DNA of 64,000 nucleotides. Origin: an uncultured Ruminococcus sp. Lineage in GTDB: Bacteria; Bacillota; Clostridia; Oscillospirales; Ruminococcaceae. The stretch spans positions 62,001 through 126,000 of the forward strand of contig UQPZ01000001.1 of the NCBI GenBank assembly GCA_900543145.1, in the 5' to 3' direction. The position numbers and the translations under genes were made by a program. Positions 1 through 8,633 of this stretch are shown here, one piece after another; position 1 is the first letter of the stretch, and every line of letters begins with the position of its first letter. Under the pieces are notes generated by a model. That model was not told the origin of the DNA. It saw only the letters and a program-made list of their open reading frames with translations, and searched no databases.

Positions 1-115
1 TATGATAGGCTATGATTATCTTTATGTCAACGACGCCGACGGAAATAAGTATTTCTGTCCCGATATTCATAAGCTTGATAAGAAAAGTCAGCTGGTGCTT
101 GAAATGTTTACATAA
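1..115 (+). CDS. C-terminal end of an unidentified protein (cut by window edge)
   Basis: An open frame runs from the left edge to a TAA at 113-115 and encodes about 37 residues (key stretch YVNDADGNKYFCPDIHKL). An ATG lies at position 2, but there is no room to see a ribosome binding site, so this is most likely the tail of a gene that begins outside the window. I do not recognise the family. The next gene starts 34 bases later with its own strong binding site. Confidence 0.5.
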   Translation, partial: MIGYDYLYVNDADGNKYFCPDIHKLDKKSQLVLEMFT

Positions 116-149
116 TTATCAGTCGGAATATAAACTGATGGAGGAGAAA

Positions 150-638
150 ATGAAAGAATATAATATTGGTTTTTCTGACAGCGAGCGATTGTTCAGACTT
201 CGTGCAGCAGCGATAATTATTGAAAACGGATGCGTGCTTTTTGCAGGCAATGACAGAGATGATTACTTTTACTCAGTAGGCGGCGCAATTCATCACGGTG
301 AAACCTCTGAACAGGCGGTAGTGCGTGAGGTTTATGAAGAAACTGGCGTGAATTATGAGATAGACCGTCTTGCGTTTATCCATGAAAACTTTTTTAAAGG
401 CGAAGAAAACGATGCTCTTTTCTCAAAAAGCTGTCATGAGATAACTTTTTATTATCTTATGAAGCAAAGAGAAATAACGGAGTTTAACTGCAATAGCGTT
501 TGTGAGGGCGGCGTTAAGGAAAAAATGTTTTGGCTGCCTATTGACAGACTTTCGGAATACAAGGCTTTTCCGACTTTTTTTGCAGAAAAGCTGCCTGTAA
601 CCGACAATGGAATATGCCATATAGTAACACATGAATAA
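150..638 (+). CDS. Nudix hydrolase
   Basis: This 162-residue protein belongs to the Nudix family, which hydrolyses nucleoside diphosphates linked to another group. A complete Nudix box, GX5EX7REUXEEXGU, is visible at about residues 45-67 (GAIHHGE, then REVYEETGV), so the metal site looks intact. The substrate cannot be read from sequence. The open frame extends upstream to position 12, but a GGAGG at 140-144 sits 5 bases before the ATG at 150, and the upstream part overlaps the end of the previous gene in another frame, so I chose 150. It stands just ahead of the ABC exporter gene, 25 bases away. Confidence 0.88.
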   Translation: MKEYNIGFSDSERLFRLRAAAIIIENGCVLFAGNDRDDYFYSVGGAIHHGETSEQAVVREVYEETGVNYEIDRLAFIHENFFKGEENDALFSKSCHEITFYYLMKQREITEFNCNSVCEGGVKEKMFWLPIDRLSEYKAFPTFFAEKLPVTDNGICHIVTHE

Positions 639-663
639 TTTTCGGCAAAGGAGCTGATAAAAA

Positions 664-2856
664 ATGAATTTATGCACATCAAAGCCTGAAAATGCAGACG
701 ACGGTATAATATATTCGCTGCCCTTTAATTTTAACAGCAGCGGAGAAGAGGTCAACGGTCATTTCTGTGTTACAAGGACTAAAATAATAATATATATAGA
801 TGAAAAAATAGTTAATGAGTACAAAATTTCGGACTTTTCTGAATTTGAATGCCGGCAGCAAATAGGAACCTCAATGGCTTGGGGAATTACTGCTGAGGGT
901 GAAACTGTTTGCTTCTGTGCGTTTACACAGGATAGGTTTTTAAGGTTTGCTGAGCTTCTTAAGCTGCTGGATTACTATGCAAGAACAGGTGAATTCATAA
1001 ATGAAACAGATGAAGAAGAACCGGTATGCCCTAAATGCGGATTGCCGTTAGATGGCGCAAAGAAATGTATTTTCTGTATAAGCAAGGGCAGGACTATGCT
1101 CAAGCTGATAAAGAGGATAGCGCCGTATAAAAAATATTTTGCTATTGCCGTTATCTGTACAATACTTTCAGAAGCTCTTTGGGTTATAATGCCTTATCTT
1201 GACAGAATAATTATTGATAAATACGTTACCCCGAAAGCGGCGGAGTGGTCGGGACTTGCCGCTGTTGTTGTCACAATAATTCTTATGCTTCTGTTTGCAG
1301 GGATATTTGAATTTTTCAATATGAAGAACAGCTTTAAGGTAGCGCTTAATCTGGGCAGGGATCTTAGACAGGACGTTTTTGAGAAATCTCAGAGGCTTTC
1401 CATGAGCTCGATTTCAAAGCGTACTGCCGGAGCGCTTATAAACCGTGTATCAAGCGACGCCGCAAAGCTGGAGGATTTTATTACAGCAAACGGAAAGGAC
1501 GCTATTGTAAAAATCCTCTCTTTGATAATAATCGGCGTACTTCTTTTTGTTATGGACTGGCGGCTTGCGCTTATGACTGTAATTCCGGTTCCAATAGTTT
1601 TTATAATTATAAGCAAGCTCTTTGATACGATGGCTATACGCTATACTAAGGTATGGAAGAAAGGTGTTTCTCACGGAGAAACACTGCATGATATTCTTAA
1701 CGGAATAAGAGTAGTAAAATCTTACGGAAACGAGGTAAGGGAAATTCAGCGTTATTCCGAATGCTCAGAGCAGTGGGCAAAAAGCGCTGTAAGAGCGGAA
1801 ATTATGTGGTATCTTACTATGCCTGTTTCCGAATTCATATTAACTTTAGGTAATTTCTTTGTTCTGTATTTCGGCGGTAATATGATCCTCGGAAACGAGA
1901 TGAGCTTAGGAGCATTGATACAGTTTACTACATATGTGGCTATGCTTTATGAGCCGCTCCGCTGGCTGATACAGATCCCGAGGAATCTTGCTGACACTTC
2001 GGTTTCAGCCGGTAAAGTATTTGAAATTCTCGACGAGGAAACTGATGTCCGTGATGCAGAAGATCCGGTTGAGCTTGATATTAAGGGAGAAATTGAATTC
2101 GATGACGTTTATTTCGGCTACAAGGTATATAATCCTGTGCTTAAAGGCATAACCTGTAAGATAAATCAGGGAGAAATGATCGGTATCGTAGGTCATTCGG
2201 GGGTAGGCAAATCCACAATGATAAATCTTATACTCCGTCTTTATGACTGCACTCAGGGAGAGATACGTATAGACGGAGTTAACATAAAGGAAATTGCTCA
2301 GCAGAGTCTTCGTTCTCAGGTAGGAGTAGTTTTGCAGGAAACCTTTCTTTTTGACGGCAACGTTCTTGAAAATATCGCTTATGCAAAGCCTGACGCAACA
2401 TTTGAGGAGGTTATTAAGGCGGCGAAAATTGCAAACGCCCACGATTTTATAACTAAGCTTCCCGATGGATATAACACCAGAGTAGGCAACAAGGGCTATC
2501 AGCTATCGGGCGGAGAACGACAGAGAATTGCAATAGCAAGAGCAATACTTCATGATCCCAAGATAATAATTCTCGACGAAGCTACAGCCTCGCTTGATAC
2601 CCAGACCGAAAAGCAGATACAGGAGGCGCTTGGAAAGCTTACAAAGGGTAGAACTACTATCGCCATTGCTCACAGGCTTTCGACACTCAGCAGCGCTGAC
2701 CGTCTTATCGTGCTGGACAAGGGCAGGCTTGCCGAATTCGGTACTCATAACGAGCTTATGAGAGCAAAAGGAGTATATTATGAGCTGGTAATGGCTCAGA
2801 GACAGACTACAAAAATGAAAAAAGCGGCTTTGCCTCAGACGGCATCGGAAGCATAA
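664..2856 (+). CDS. ABC exporter (fused membrane and ATPase domains) with N-terminal extension and zinc ribbon
   Basis: A 730-residue ABC transporter half-molecule, probably a homodimeric exporter. Residues 145-430 carry the transmembrane domain. The ATPase domain follows, with Walker A GHSGVGKST near 510, signature LSGGERQR near 613 and Walker B IIILDEAT near 634. The family normally begins directly with the membrane domain. Here about 140 extra residues come first: a beta-rich stretch reminiscent of a PH-like fold (inference) and a zinc-ribbon-like cluster with Cys at 122, 125, 135 and 138 (CPKC, CIFC). The substrate is unknown. The start has a GGAG-type site just upstream (gcaaaggagctg). 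A GNAT acetyltransferase gene follows after 28 bases. Confidence 0.88.
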   Translation: MNLCTSKPENADDGIIYSLPFNFNSSGEEVNGHFCVTRTKIIIYIDEKIVNEYKISDFSEFECRQQIGTSMAWGITAEGETVCFCAFTQDRFLRFAELLKLLDYYARTGEFINETDEEEPVCPKCGLPLDGAKKCIFCISKGRTMLKLIKRIAPYKKYFAIAVICTILSEALWVIMPYLDRIIIDKYVTPKAAEWSGLAAVVVTIILMLLFAGIFEFFNMKNSFKVALNLGRDLRQDVFEKSQRLSMSSISKRTAGALINRVSSDAAKLEDFITANGKDAIVKILSLIIIGVLLFVMDWRLALMTVIPVPIVFIIISKLFDTMAIRYTKVWKKGVSHGETLHDILNGIRVVKSYGNEVREIQRYSECSEQWAKSAVRAEIMWYLTMPVSEFILTLGNFFVLYFGGNMILGNEMSLGALIQFTTYVAMLYEPLRWLIQIPRNLADTSVSAGKVFEILDEETDVRDAEDPVELDIKGEIEFDDVYFGYKVYNPVLKGITCKINQGEMIGIVGHSGVGKSTMINLILRLYDCTQGEIRIDGVNIKEIAQQSLRSQVGVVLQETFLFDGNVLENIAYAKPDATFEEVIKAAKIANAHDFITKLPDGYNTRVGNKGYQLSGGERQRIAIARAILHDPKIIILDEATASLDTQTEKQIQEALGKLTKGRTTIAIAHRLSTLSSADRLIVLDKGRLAEFGTHNELMRAKGVYYELVMAQRQTTKMKKAALPQTASEA

Positions 2857-2884
2857 GCGGGTCACTGTTTAGGAGGTATATACA

Positions 2885-3415
2885 ATGAAATTGCAGTCAG
2901 AAAATATCTATCTTTCAACTCTTGAGCGTGAGCATTGCCGAAAGCTCTGGGATGAATTTGAATACGATTTTGAAAATCCTGCGGAGGAGTTAAACATAGG
3001 TCACTCGGCTGAAAAGGCTGACAGCTGGTTTGATGAAATTCAAAGCCTGCAGGGCGGAGTAAACGTCAGGCTTGGAATATTTCTCAACAGCGGAGAGGTT
3101 ATCGGAGATGTGGCTCTGCAGAATATCGATCGTACAAATAGAAAATGCGATATCGGAATGGGTATCAACAAGCTTGAACACCGCTGCAAAGGATATGGAA
3201 AAGAAGCGGTGAAGCTGATGCTCGATTATGCATTTGATCAGCTCGGTATGGAACGTGTTGAAGCGAATACGCTCAGTCTGAATATTGCAGCTCAGAAGTC
3301 TTTGGAAAAACTAGGATTCATGCTTGAAGGAGTTCAGCGAAAAGCGGTTTACATTTTCGGAAAAAAGGCAGACAGAATGATGTATGCTATTTTGAAAGAG
3401 GAATATAATGTTTAA
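2885..3415 (+). CDS. GNAT-family N-acetyltransferase
   Basis: A 176-residue acetyltransferase of the RimJ/RimL-like GNAT type, using acetyl-CoA to modify an amine. Typical features are the central strand region (GDVALQNIDRTNRKCDIGMGI), an acetyl-CoA loop HRCKGYGKEAVKLML near residues 99-113, and the C-terminal NIAAQKSLEKLGF motif. The target is unknown. An AGGAGG lies 8 bases before the ATG. The 3' end overlaps the next gene by 8 bases, so the two are translated from one message. Confidence 0.85.
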   Translation: MKLQSENIYLSTLEREHCRKLWDEFEYDFENPAEELNIGHSAEKADSWFDEIQSLQGGVNVRLGIFLNSGEVIGDVALQNIDRTNRKCDIGMGINKLEHRCKGYGKEAVKLMLDYAFDQLGMERVEANTLSLNIAAQKSLEKLGFMLEGVQRKAVYIFGKKADRMMYAILKEEYNV

Positions 3416-3938
3416 ATACAAACGCATAATGGTAATCGGCTGTTCGGCTTCGGGAAAATCGACATTTGCAAGACGGCTGGGGAAGATCACCGGTCTTCCT
3501 GTTACCCATCTCGATAACCTTTTCTGGAAATCGGGTTGGATCGAGGAGGACAGGGAGGTTTTTCGCCGAAAGCAGCAGGAGGTCATTGATACAGACCGCT
3601 GGATAATAGACGGGCATTATAAAAGCACAATGGATATCCGCCTAGAACGCGCAGATCTTGTTTTTTGGTACAGACTCAGCCGTTATAAGTGCATATCCGG
3701 TTATATTCGGCGTATGTTAAAAGGCATGATAAAAAAAGGCGGTCGTCCCGATATTACGGAGGGCTGTAATGAAAAGCTTGATTTTGAATTTATGAAATAC
3801 ATATGGAATTTCAATAAGACTCAGGTCAAGCCTACGGAAGAACTGTTAAAGCATTATCCCAACATTAAAGTTATAATTTTCAATTCAAGAAAACAAGCGG
3901 ACAAATTTCTTGCAAGGCTTTCGCATATCAGAAAATAA
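3408..3938 (+). CDS. P-loop NTPase / kinase-like protein of the FlaR (topology modulation) group
   Basis: A 176-residue protein with an N-terminal Walker A GCSASGKST (residues 11-19), then HLDNLFWKSGW and the stretch WIIDGHYKSTMDIRLERADLV typical of the small adenylate-kinase-like proteins annotated as DNA topology modulation protein FlaR. That annotation is historical and the true phosphate acceptor is unknown. The gene overlaps the preceding acetyltransferase by 8 bases (ATG inside the end of that gene), which implies translational coupling. Confidence 0.8.
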   Translation: MFKYKRIMVIGCSASGKSTFARRLGKITGLPVTHLDNLFWKSGWIEEDREVFRRKQQEVIDTDRWIIDGHYKSTMDIRLERADLVFWYRLSRYKCISGYIRRMLKGMIKKGGRPDITEGCNEKLDFEFMKYIWNFNKTQVKPTEELLKHYPNIKVIIFNSRKQADKFLARLSHIRK

Positions 3939-3957
3939 TACTAAAGAGGGCGATGTT

Positions 3958-4307
3958 ATGCTTGAGGAAATGTCAGATTTTTTACCGAGAGAGCGGATAC
4001 ATACGACTGTCATATGCTTGAAGAGGTCGGCGGCTGTCGGGAATGTTATTGTCTGAAAAAATGCGGAGTTTATATTGAATGCGACTATATGATACCTGAT
4101 GAAACTGAAAATGCGCAGCAAATCGAAGAATATTTTTCAGCCATATATAAAAGACTGTATGCCGGAAAGCCGAAGGGAAAGTATTTTCATTACGATATTC
4201 CCTGCACGGTTTCAAATCAGCTTGAAATATTTGCACAGTCAGGCTTTTGCGAGTCAAAGAAGAAATATTCAGCGGAAAATACTGTGATAATCAAAAACGT
4301 GAAATAA
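3958..4307 (+). pseudogene. Decayed class I SAM-dependent methyltransferase (frameshift plus internal deletion)
   Basis: A GAGGGCG site precedes ATG 3958, which opens MLEEMSDF as in many clostridial class I methyltransferases. After a run of six T (3978-3983) the frame is lost. One added base would restore FFTERADTYDCHMLEEVGGC, the usual continuation, in the frame that runs to 4307. That second frame then jumps, after about a dozen residues, to GVYIECDYMIPDE and FYHYDIPCT-like sequence, which is the C-terminal part of the same family. The SAM-binding core of roughly 100 residues between these parts is missing. The gene therefore has a one-base frameshift and a large in-frame deletion and cannot make a working enzyme. 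Family assignment is from memory of the motifs. Confidence 0.75.
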
Positions 4308-4366
4308 AAAACGGACCTGACCGTAATGAAATGCAGTAAATCAGAAAATACGGTCGGTCCGTTTTA
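4306..4366. terminator. Bidirectional intrinsic terminator
   Basis: Inverted repeat AAAACGGACCtGACCGTA (4308-4325) against TACGGTCGGTCCGTTTT (4349-4365), with a 23-base loop and one bulged base. A-rich on the left and T-rich on the right, it can end transcription of the methyltransferase remnant and of the convergent DUF1294 gene. Confidence 0.8.
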
Positions 4367-4651
4367 TTTTATCTCTGTCTGAAGCCAGCCCCACAGCATT
4401 AGCCAAAGCAGTGAACTTATAGTGGAAACTATATAGAATTTAATATGTCTGGTTTTATGTCTGAAGACATACATACCTATCCAGCTGCCGATAAAGCCTC
4501 CGCCTATTGCAAGACCAAGCAAAACCTTTTCCGGGATCCGCCATTCATGCTTTATTGCTCTGCGTTTATCTGTTCCGTACAGAACAAATGTTATAAGTCC
4601 CATGATTCCGAAAAATATCGGGAGAACATATCCGCCAAGGATTTCTTTCAT
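4364..4651 (-). CDS. DUF1294 small membrane protein
   Basis: A 95-residue protein with three hydrophobic segments: an N-terminal helix (about 8-25), a Gly-rich helix (about 44-62) and a C-terminal Leu/Trp-rich helix. The central YGTDKRRAIKHEWRIPEK and MYVFRHKTRHIKF stretches are diagnostic of the DUF1294 family, whose function is unknown. The ATG has a GGAG site (revcomp of aaactcc). Downstream lies the shared bidirectional terminator. Confidence 0.82.
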   Translation of the reverse strand: MKEILGGYVLPIFFGIMGLITFVLYGTDKRRAIKHEWRIPEKVLLGLAIGGGFIGSWIGMYVFRHKTRHIKFYIVSTISSLLWLMLWGWLQTEIK

Positions 4652-4679
4652 ATGGATAAACTCCTTATATTAAAATAAT

Positions 4680-4704
4680 AAGGGCGGAGAAAATTCCGCC
4701 CCTT
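4680..4704 (-). terminator. Intrinsic terminator of purL
   Basis: On the minus strand a GC-rich hairpin AGGGGCGGA / TCCGCCCT follows the purL stop by about 30 bases and is succeeded by TATTATT. It separates purL from the DUF1294 gene. Confidence 0.75.
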
Positions 4705-4732
4705 TAATTTAAATAGATAGTTAAATTTATTT

Positions 4733-7700
4733 TTATTTAAAGTATCTAACGCCGTTTTCAAAGATCTGCTGATCCTTTTCCCCTGGAACATTAATGCAAA
4801 CGCCGCTGCCTTTACGTTCTGAGTGGCCCATTTTTCCGAGAACTCTTCCGTCAGGAGAGGTGATTCCTTCAATCGCGTCAATTGAAGTATTAGGATTACA
4901 GTGAATATCAAGGGTAGGATTGCCGTCAAAATCGACATACTGTGTTGCGATCTGCCCGTTTTCAGCCATTCTTGCAATTTCCTGTTCTGTAGCAACAAAG
5001 CGACCTTCGCCGTGTGAAATAGCAATGCTGTGAATATCTCCCGCATTGCATGAGGCAAGCCACGGTGATTTGTTTGAAGCTATTCTGGTATTGACCATTT
5101 TTGACTGATGACGGTGAATTGTATTGAACGTAAGCGTAGGAGAATCGCTTCTCATATCTACGATCTCGCCGTAAGGCACAAGACCAAGCTTAACAAGTGC
5201 CTGGAAGCCGTTGCAGATACCAAGCATAAGTCCGTCGCGGTTTTTCAGCAGGTCGTGAATTGCGTCGGTAAGACGTGGATTTCTCAGGAATGAAACAATA
5301 AACTTTCCTGAACCGTCAGGCTCGTCGCCGCCTGAGAATCCGCCCGGCAGCATTATTATCTGAGATTCTTTTATCTTTTCTTCCATAGCTGCGACTGATT
5401 CTGAAATAGCTTCAGCGCTGAGATTTCTTACAACAAATATATCAGCCTCCGCTCCTGCCTTTTCAAAGGCCCGTGCGCTGTCGTATTCGCAGTTCGTTCC
5501 CGGGAATACAGGTATAAGCACCTTAGGCTTTGCAACCTTTATTGCAGGAGCAGGACGGTTTTCAGCGTTATAGGTGTAGGTTTTAGGTGTATAATCAGGC
5601 TCTTTTATTTTAGCGGGAAATACCGGCTCAAGCTTTTCGGACCAGAGCTTTTCAAGCCTGTTCATATCTACTGTATACCTGCTTGTTTTTACAGAGTATT
5701 CTTCCGTCGTAAATCCAAGAAGTTTATAAGAATTGTCTGAAAGTTCTGCGTTCTCGGTATTTATACCCTCTGAAAGCTCGATCACAAATGAACCGTAGCA
5801 GGCTCTGAACAGCTCCTCGGCGCTGCAGTCTTCGGCAAATCTGAAGCCTATCTTGTTTCCCATTGCCATTTTAGCAACGGCTTCTGAAATTCCTCCGTAG
5901 GAAACCGACCAGCAGGCAGCCGCTTTGCCCTCTGAAATTAGCTTTTCGACGGTTTTGAAAACCTTTTTGAGCGAATCGAAGTCAACTATATTGTTTTCGT
6001 CGTATTCAGGCTTTATATATATTACGGTTGAATTTGTATTCTTGAATTCCTGTGAGATAATATTTTCGGTCTTAGCGGTCGAAACAGCGAAAGAAACGAG
6101 CGTAGGAGGAACATCTATTTCCTCGAATGTTCCGGACATTGAATCTTTTCCTCCGATAGAGCCGCAGCCCATTTCAAGCTGAGCCTTATATGCTCCCAGA
6201 AGGGCAGCGAAAGGCTTGCCCCAGCGCTTAGGGTTATTCTGTGTTCTTTCAAAGTATTCCTGGAAAGTCAGCCAGCATTTTTCATAGGTTCCTCCCGAAG
6301 CAACTATCTTTGAAATAGATTCAACTACTGCTGAAATTGCTCCGTGATACGGACTGATAGATGAAAGAAACGGATTGAACCCCCAAGCCATAAGAGAAGC
6401 TGTTGTAGTCTCGCCGCTGAGTACCGGGATTTTAGCCGCCATTGCCTGCGTTGGAGTATTCTGATACTTTCCGCCGTAAGGCATAAGCACAGTTCCTGCG
6501 CCTATAGTCGAGTCGAAGCGCTCAACAAGTCCTTTCTGAGAACATATATTGAGATTTGAGATCATAGCTTCCCATCTGTCGGCAGTATCCTCCGAGCTGC
6601 TGTCAGGTGCGAAAACAGGGGCGTCGATTTTAATTGTCGTATGCTTTTCCGCGCCGTTTGAATTAAGGAATTCACGCGAAAGATCTACTATTCGGTTACC
6701 GTTCCAGTTCATTCTAAGTCTCGGTTCTTCCGTAACTCTTGCGACCAGTGTAGCTTCAAGGTTTTCCTTTGAAGCCTCGTTCATGAATTTTTCAATATCT
6801 TCCTTTGCTATAACTACCGCCATTCTTTCCTGCGATTCGGAAATAGCAAGCTCAGTTCCGTCAAGACCGTCGTATTTTTTAGGAACAGCGTCAAGCTCGA
6901 TCACAAGACCGTCTGTAAGCTCTCCGATAGCAACTGAAACTCCGCCTGCACCGAAGTCGTTGCAGCGCTTTATCATAGCAGTAACCTCAGGATTCCTGAA
7001 TAGTCTCTGAAGCTTTCTTTCCTCGGGTGCATTACCCTTCTGTACCTCAGCTCCGCAGGATTCGAGCGAATGGAGCGTGTGTGATTTTGAAGAGCCTGTT
7101 GCTCCGCCGCAGCCGTCACGTCCTGTTTTTCCTCCGAGAAGTATAACTACATCTCCTGCTACAGGCCTTTCACGGCGTACATTTGAAGCGGGAGCAGCGC
7201 CTATAACTGCGCCTATCTCCATTCTCTTTGCAACATAGCCCGGGTGATAGATTTCAGTAACGTGACCTGTTGCAAGTCCAATCTGATTTCCATAAGAGGA
7301 ATATCCGTTTGCAGCGCCTACGACAATTTTTCTCTGCGGAAGCTTTCCCGTGATCGTGTCTTCAACGGGAACAAGGGGATTTCCCGCTCCTGTAACTCTC
7401 ATTGCCTGATAAACGTAGGAGCGTCCGGAAAGCGGATCTCTGATAGCGCCTCCAAGGCAGGTAGCGGCGCCTCCGAAAGGCTCGATTTCGGTAGGGTGAT
7501 TGTGAGTTTCATTTTTGAACATCAGCAGCCAGTCTTCATCAATGCCGTCAACATCAACTTTGATCTTGACGGAACAGGCGTTTATCTCTTCGCTTTCGTC
7601 CAGATCGTCGAGGAGTCCTTCTTTTTTAAGCTTTTTAGCGCCGATAACTGCAAGATCCATCAGAGTTATAGGCTTGTCCGTTCTGCCTGCATACAGGTCT

Positions 7701-8476
7701 TTTCTTGCATTGAGATAGTCTGTAAACGTATCGGAAATATACTGTGCGTTGTCGTCGATGTCAACCTCGTCAACAATAGTGGAAAACGTAGTATGGCGGC
7801 AGTGATCTGACCAGTAGGTATCTATCATTCTGATCTCGGTGATCGTAGGATTGCGCTTTTCGGTATCGCGGAAATATGCCTGACAGAATTTTATGTCGTC
7901 AAGATCCATTGCAAGACCCAGTTCACCGAGCATTGCTTTAAGGTCGTCTTCAGTTGAATAAATGAAGCCCTCGACGGTATCTACCTTGGTCGGGATATCG
8001 TATTTCACGTCAAGGGTATCAAAGGTATCCAGCTTAGCTTCGCGGGATTCAACAGGGTTTATCATGTAGCCTTTTATTTTGTCAAGCTCATCGGGAGCGA
8101 GATTGCCCACGGCAACGTAGATCGTGGCTGATTTTACCGCCGGACGCTTTCCGCCGGTAAGCAGGGAAATACACTGAGCGCAGGAATCTGCTCTCTGGTC
8201 AAATTGACCCGGCAGATATTCTACCGCAAAAATATATTCGTTATCGGAAAGCTCCGGAAGACAGTCGTATGTTACATCGACCGCAGGTTCTGAAAAAACT
8301 ACCGGAACAGCAAGCCTGAAATCCTCCGCAGACATACCCTCAGCGTCATAGCGGTTGATAACACGCAGGTCTTTTAAATTTTCAAGGCCCAGTGCAGATT
8401 TGATGTCTGCTATGATCGATTTAGCCTCAACAGCAAATTCAGGCTTCTTTTCAACATAAATTCTATAAACGGACAT
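4733..8476 (-). CDS. purL: Phosphoribosylformylglycinamidine synthase (single-chain)
   Basis: A 1247-residue single-chain FGAM synthase, which converts FGAR, glutamine and ATP into FGAM in purine synthesis. The N-terminal PurS-like and linker regions precede two AIR-synthase-like halves (DTYWSDHCRHTTF, FKNETHNHPTEI, FGGAATCLGG, then GGKDSMSGTF). The C-terminal glutamine amidotransferase has its nucleophile in LGICNGFQ (Cys about 1087) and the ISHGEGRF motif holding the His-Glu pair. The length is that of the large clostridial/proteobacterial form, so no separate purS or purQ is needed. It stands alone, with its own promoter upstream and terminator downstream; no other pur gene is in the window. 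The ATG has AAGGAGATG in front. Confidence 0.96.
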   Translation of the reverse strand: MSVYRIYVEKKPEFAVEAKSIIADIKSALGLENLKDLRVINRYDAEGMSAEDFRLAVPVVFSEPAVDVTYDCLPELSDNEYIFAVEYLPGQFDQRADSCAQCISLLTGGKRPAVKSATIYVAVGNLAPDELDKIKGYMINPVESREAKLDTFDTLDVKYDIPTKVDTVEGFIYSTEDDLKAMLGELGLAMDLDDIKFCQAYFRDTEKRNPTITEIRMIDTYWSDHCRHTTFSTIVDEVDIDDNAQYISDTFTDYLNARKDLYAGRTDKPITLMDLAVIGAKKLKKEGLLDDLDESEEINACSVKIKVDVDGIDEDWLLMFKNETHNHPTEIEPFGGAATCLGGAIRDPLSGRSYVYQAMRVTGAGNPLVPVEDTITGKLPQRKIVVGAANGYSSYGNQIGLATGHVTEIYHPGYVAKRMEIGAVIGAAPASNVRRERPVAGDVVILLGGKTGRDGCGGATGSSKSHTLHSLESCGAEVQKGNAPEERKLQRLFRNPEVTAMIKRCNDFGAGGVSVAIGELTDGLVIELDAVPKKYDGLDGTELAISESQERMAVVIAKEDIEKFMNEASKENLEATLVARVTEEPRLRMNWNGNRIVDLSREFLNSNGAEKHTTIKIDAPVFAPDSSSEDTADRWEAMISNLNICSQKGLVERFDSTIGAGTVLMPYGGKYQNTPTQAMAAKIPVLSGETTTASLMAWGFNPFLSSISPYHGAISAVVESISKIVASGGTYEKCWLTFQEYFERTQNNPKRWGKPFAALLGAYKAQLEMGCGSIGGKDSMSGTFEEIDVPPTLVSFAVSTAKTENIISQEFKNTNSTVIYIKPEYDENNIVDFDSLKKVFKTVEKLISEGKAAACWSVSYGGISEAVAKMAMGNKIGFRFAEDCSAEELFRACYGSFVIELSEGINTENAELSDNSYKLLGFTTEEYSVKTSRYTVDMNRLEKLWSEKLEPVFPAKIKEPDYTPKTYTYNAENRPAPAIKVAKPKVLIPVFPGTNCEYDSARAFEKAGAEADIFVVRNLSAEAISESVAAMEEKIKESQIIMLPGGFSGGDEPDGSGKFIVSFLRNPRLTDAIHDLLKNRDGLMLGICNGFQALVKLGLVPYGEIVDMRSDSPTLTFNTIHRHQSKMVNTRIASNKSPWLASCNAGDIHSIAISHGEGRFVATEQEIARMAENGQIATQYVDFDGNPTLDIHCNPNTSIDAIEGITSPDGRVLGKMGHSERKGSGVCINVPGEKDQQIFENGVRYFK

Positions 8477-8505
8477 AAATACATCTCCTTACATCAGATA
8501 TTTTA

Positions 8506-8535
8506 ATTATACTACATTATTTCTCATTTTGTCAA
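8506..8535 (-). promoter_or_regulatory. purL promoter
   Basis: On the minus strand TTGACA (8535-8530) and TATAAT (8511-8506) are separated by 18 bases. The -10 box is only about 30 bases from the purL ATG, leaving no space for a purine riboswitch. Confidence 0.7.
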
Positions 8536-8633
8536 CTGATTAGGAATTATATCATAAAGCTTATTAAAAGTTCAGAATTTGTTTAATTACAAGGAATATA
8601 ATAGAAAGAAAACTGTATACAGCCGACTAAAAT

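Noticed and set aside
12..149. Upstream extension of the Nudix reading frame to position 12
   Set aside because: It overlaps the end of the preceding gene in another frame, has no Nudix homology and is bypassed by a strong GGAGG at 140-144 before ATG 150.
4733..8476. Long plus-strand frames inside purL (for example 6549-7010 and 7244-7810)
   Set aside because: They are shadows of the purL coding strand, with low-complexity Ser/Ala composition and no binding sites.
8477..8530. Purine riboswitch before purL
   Set aside because: Only about 30 bases separate the -10 box from the ATG, too few for an aptamer.
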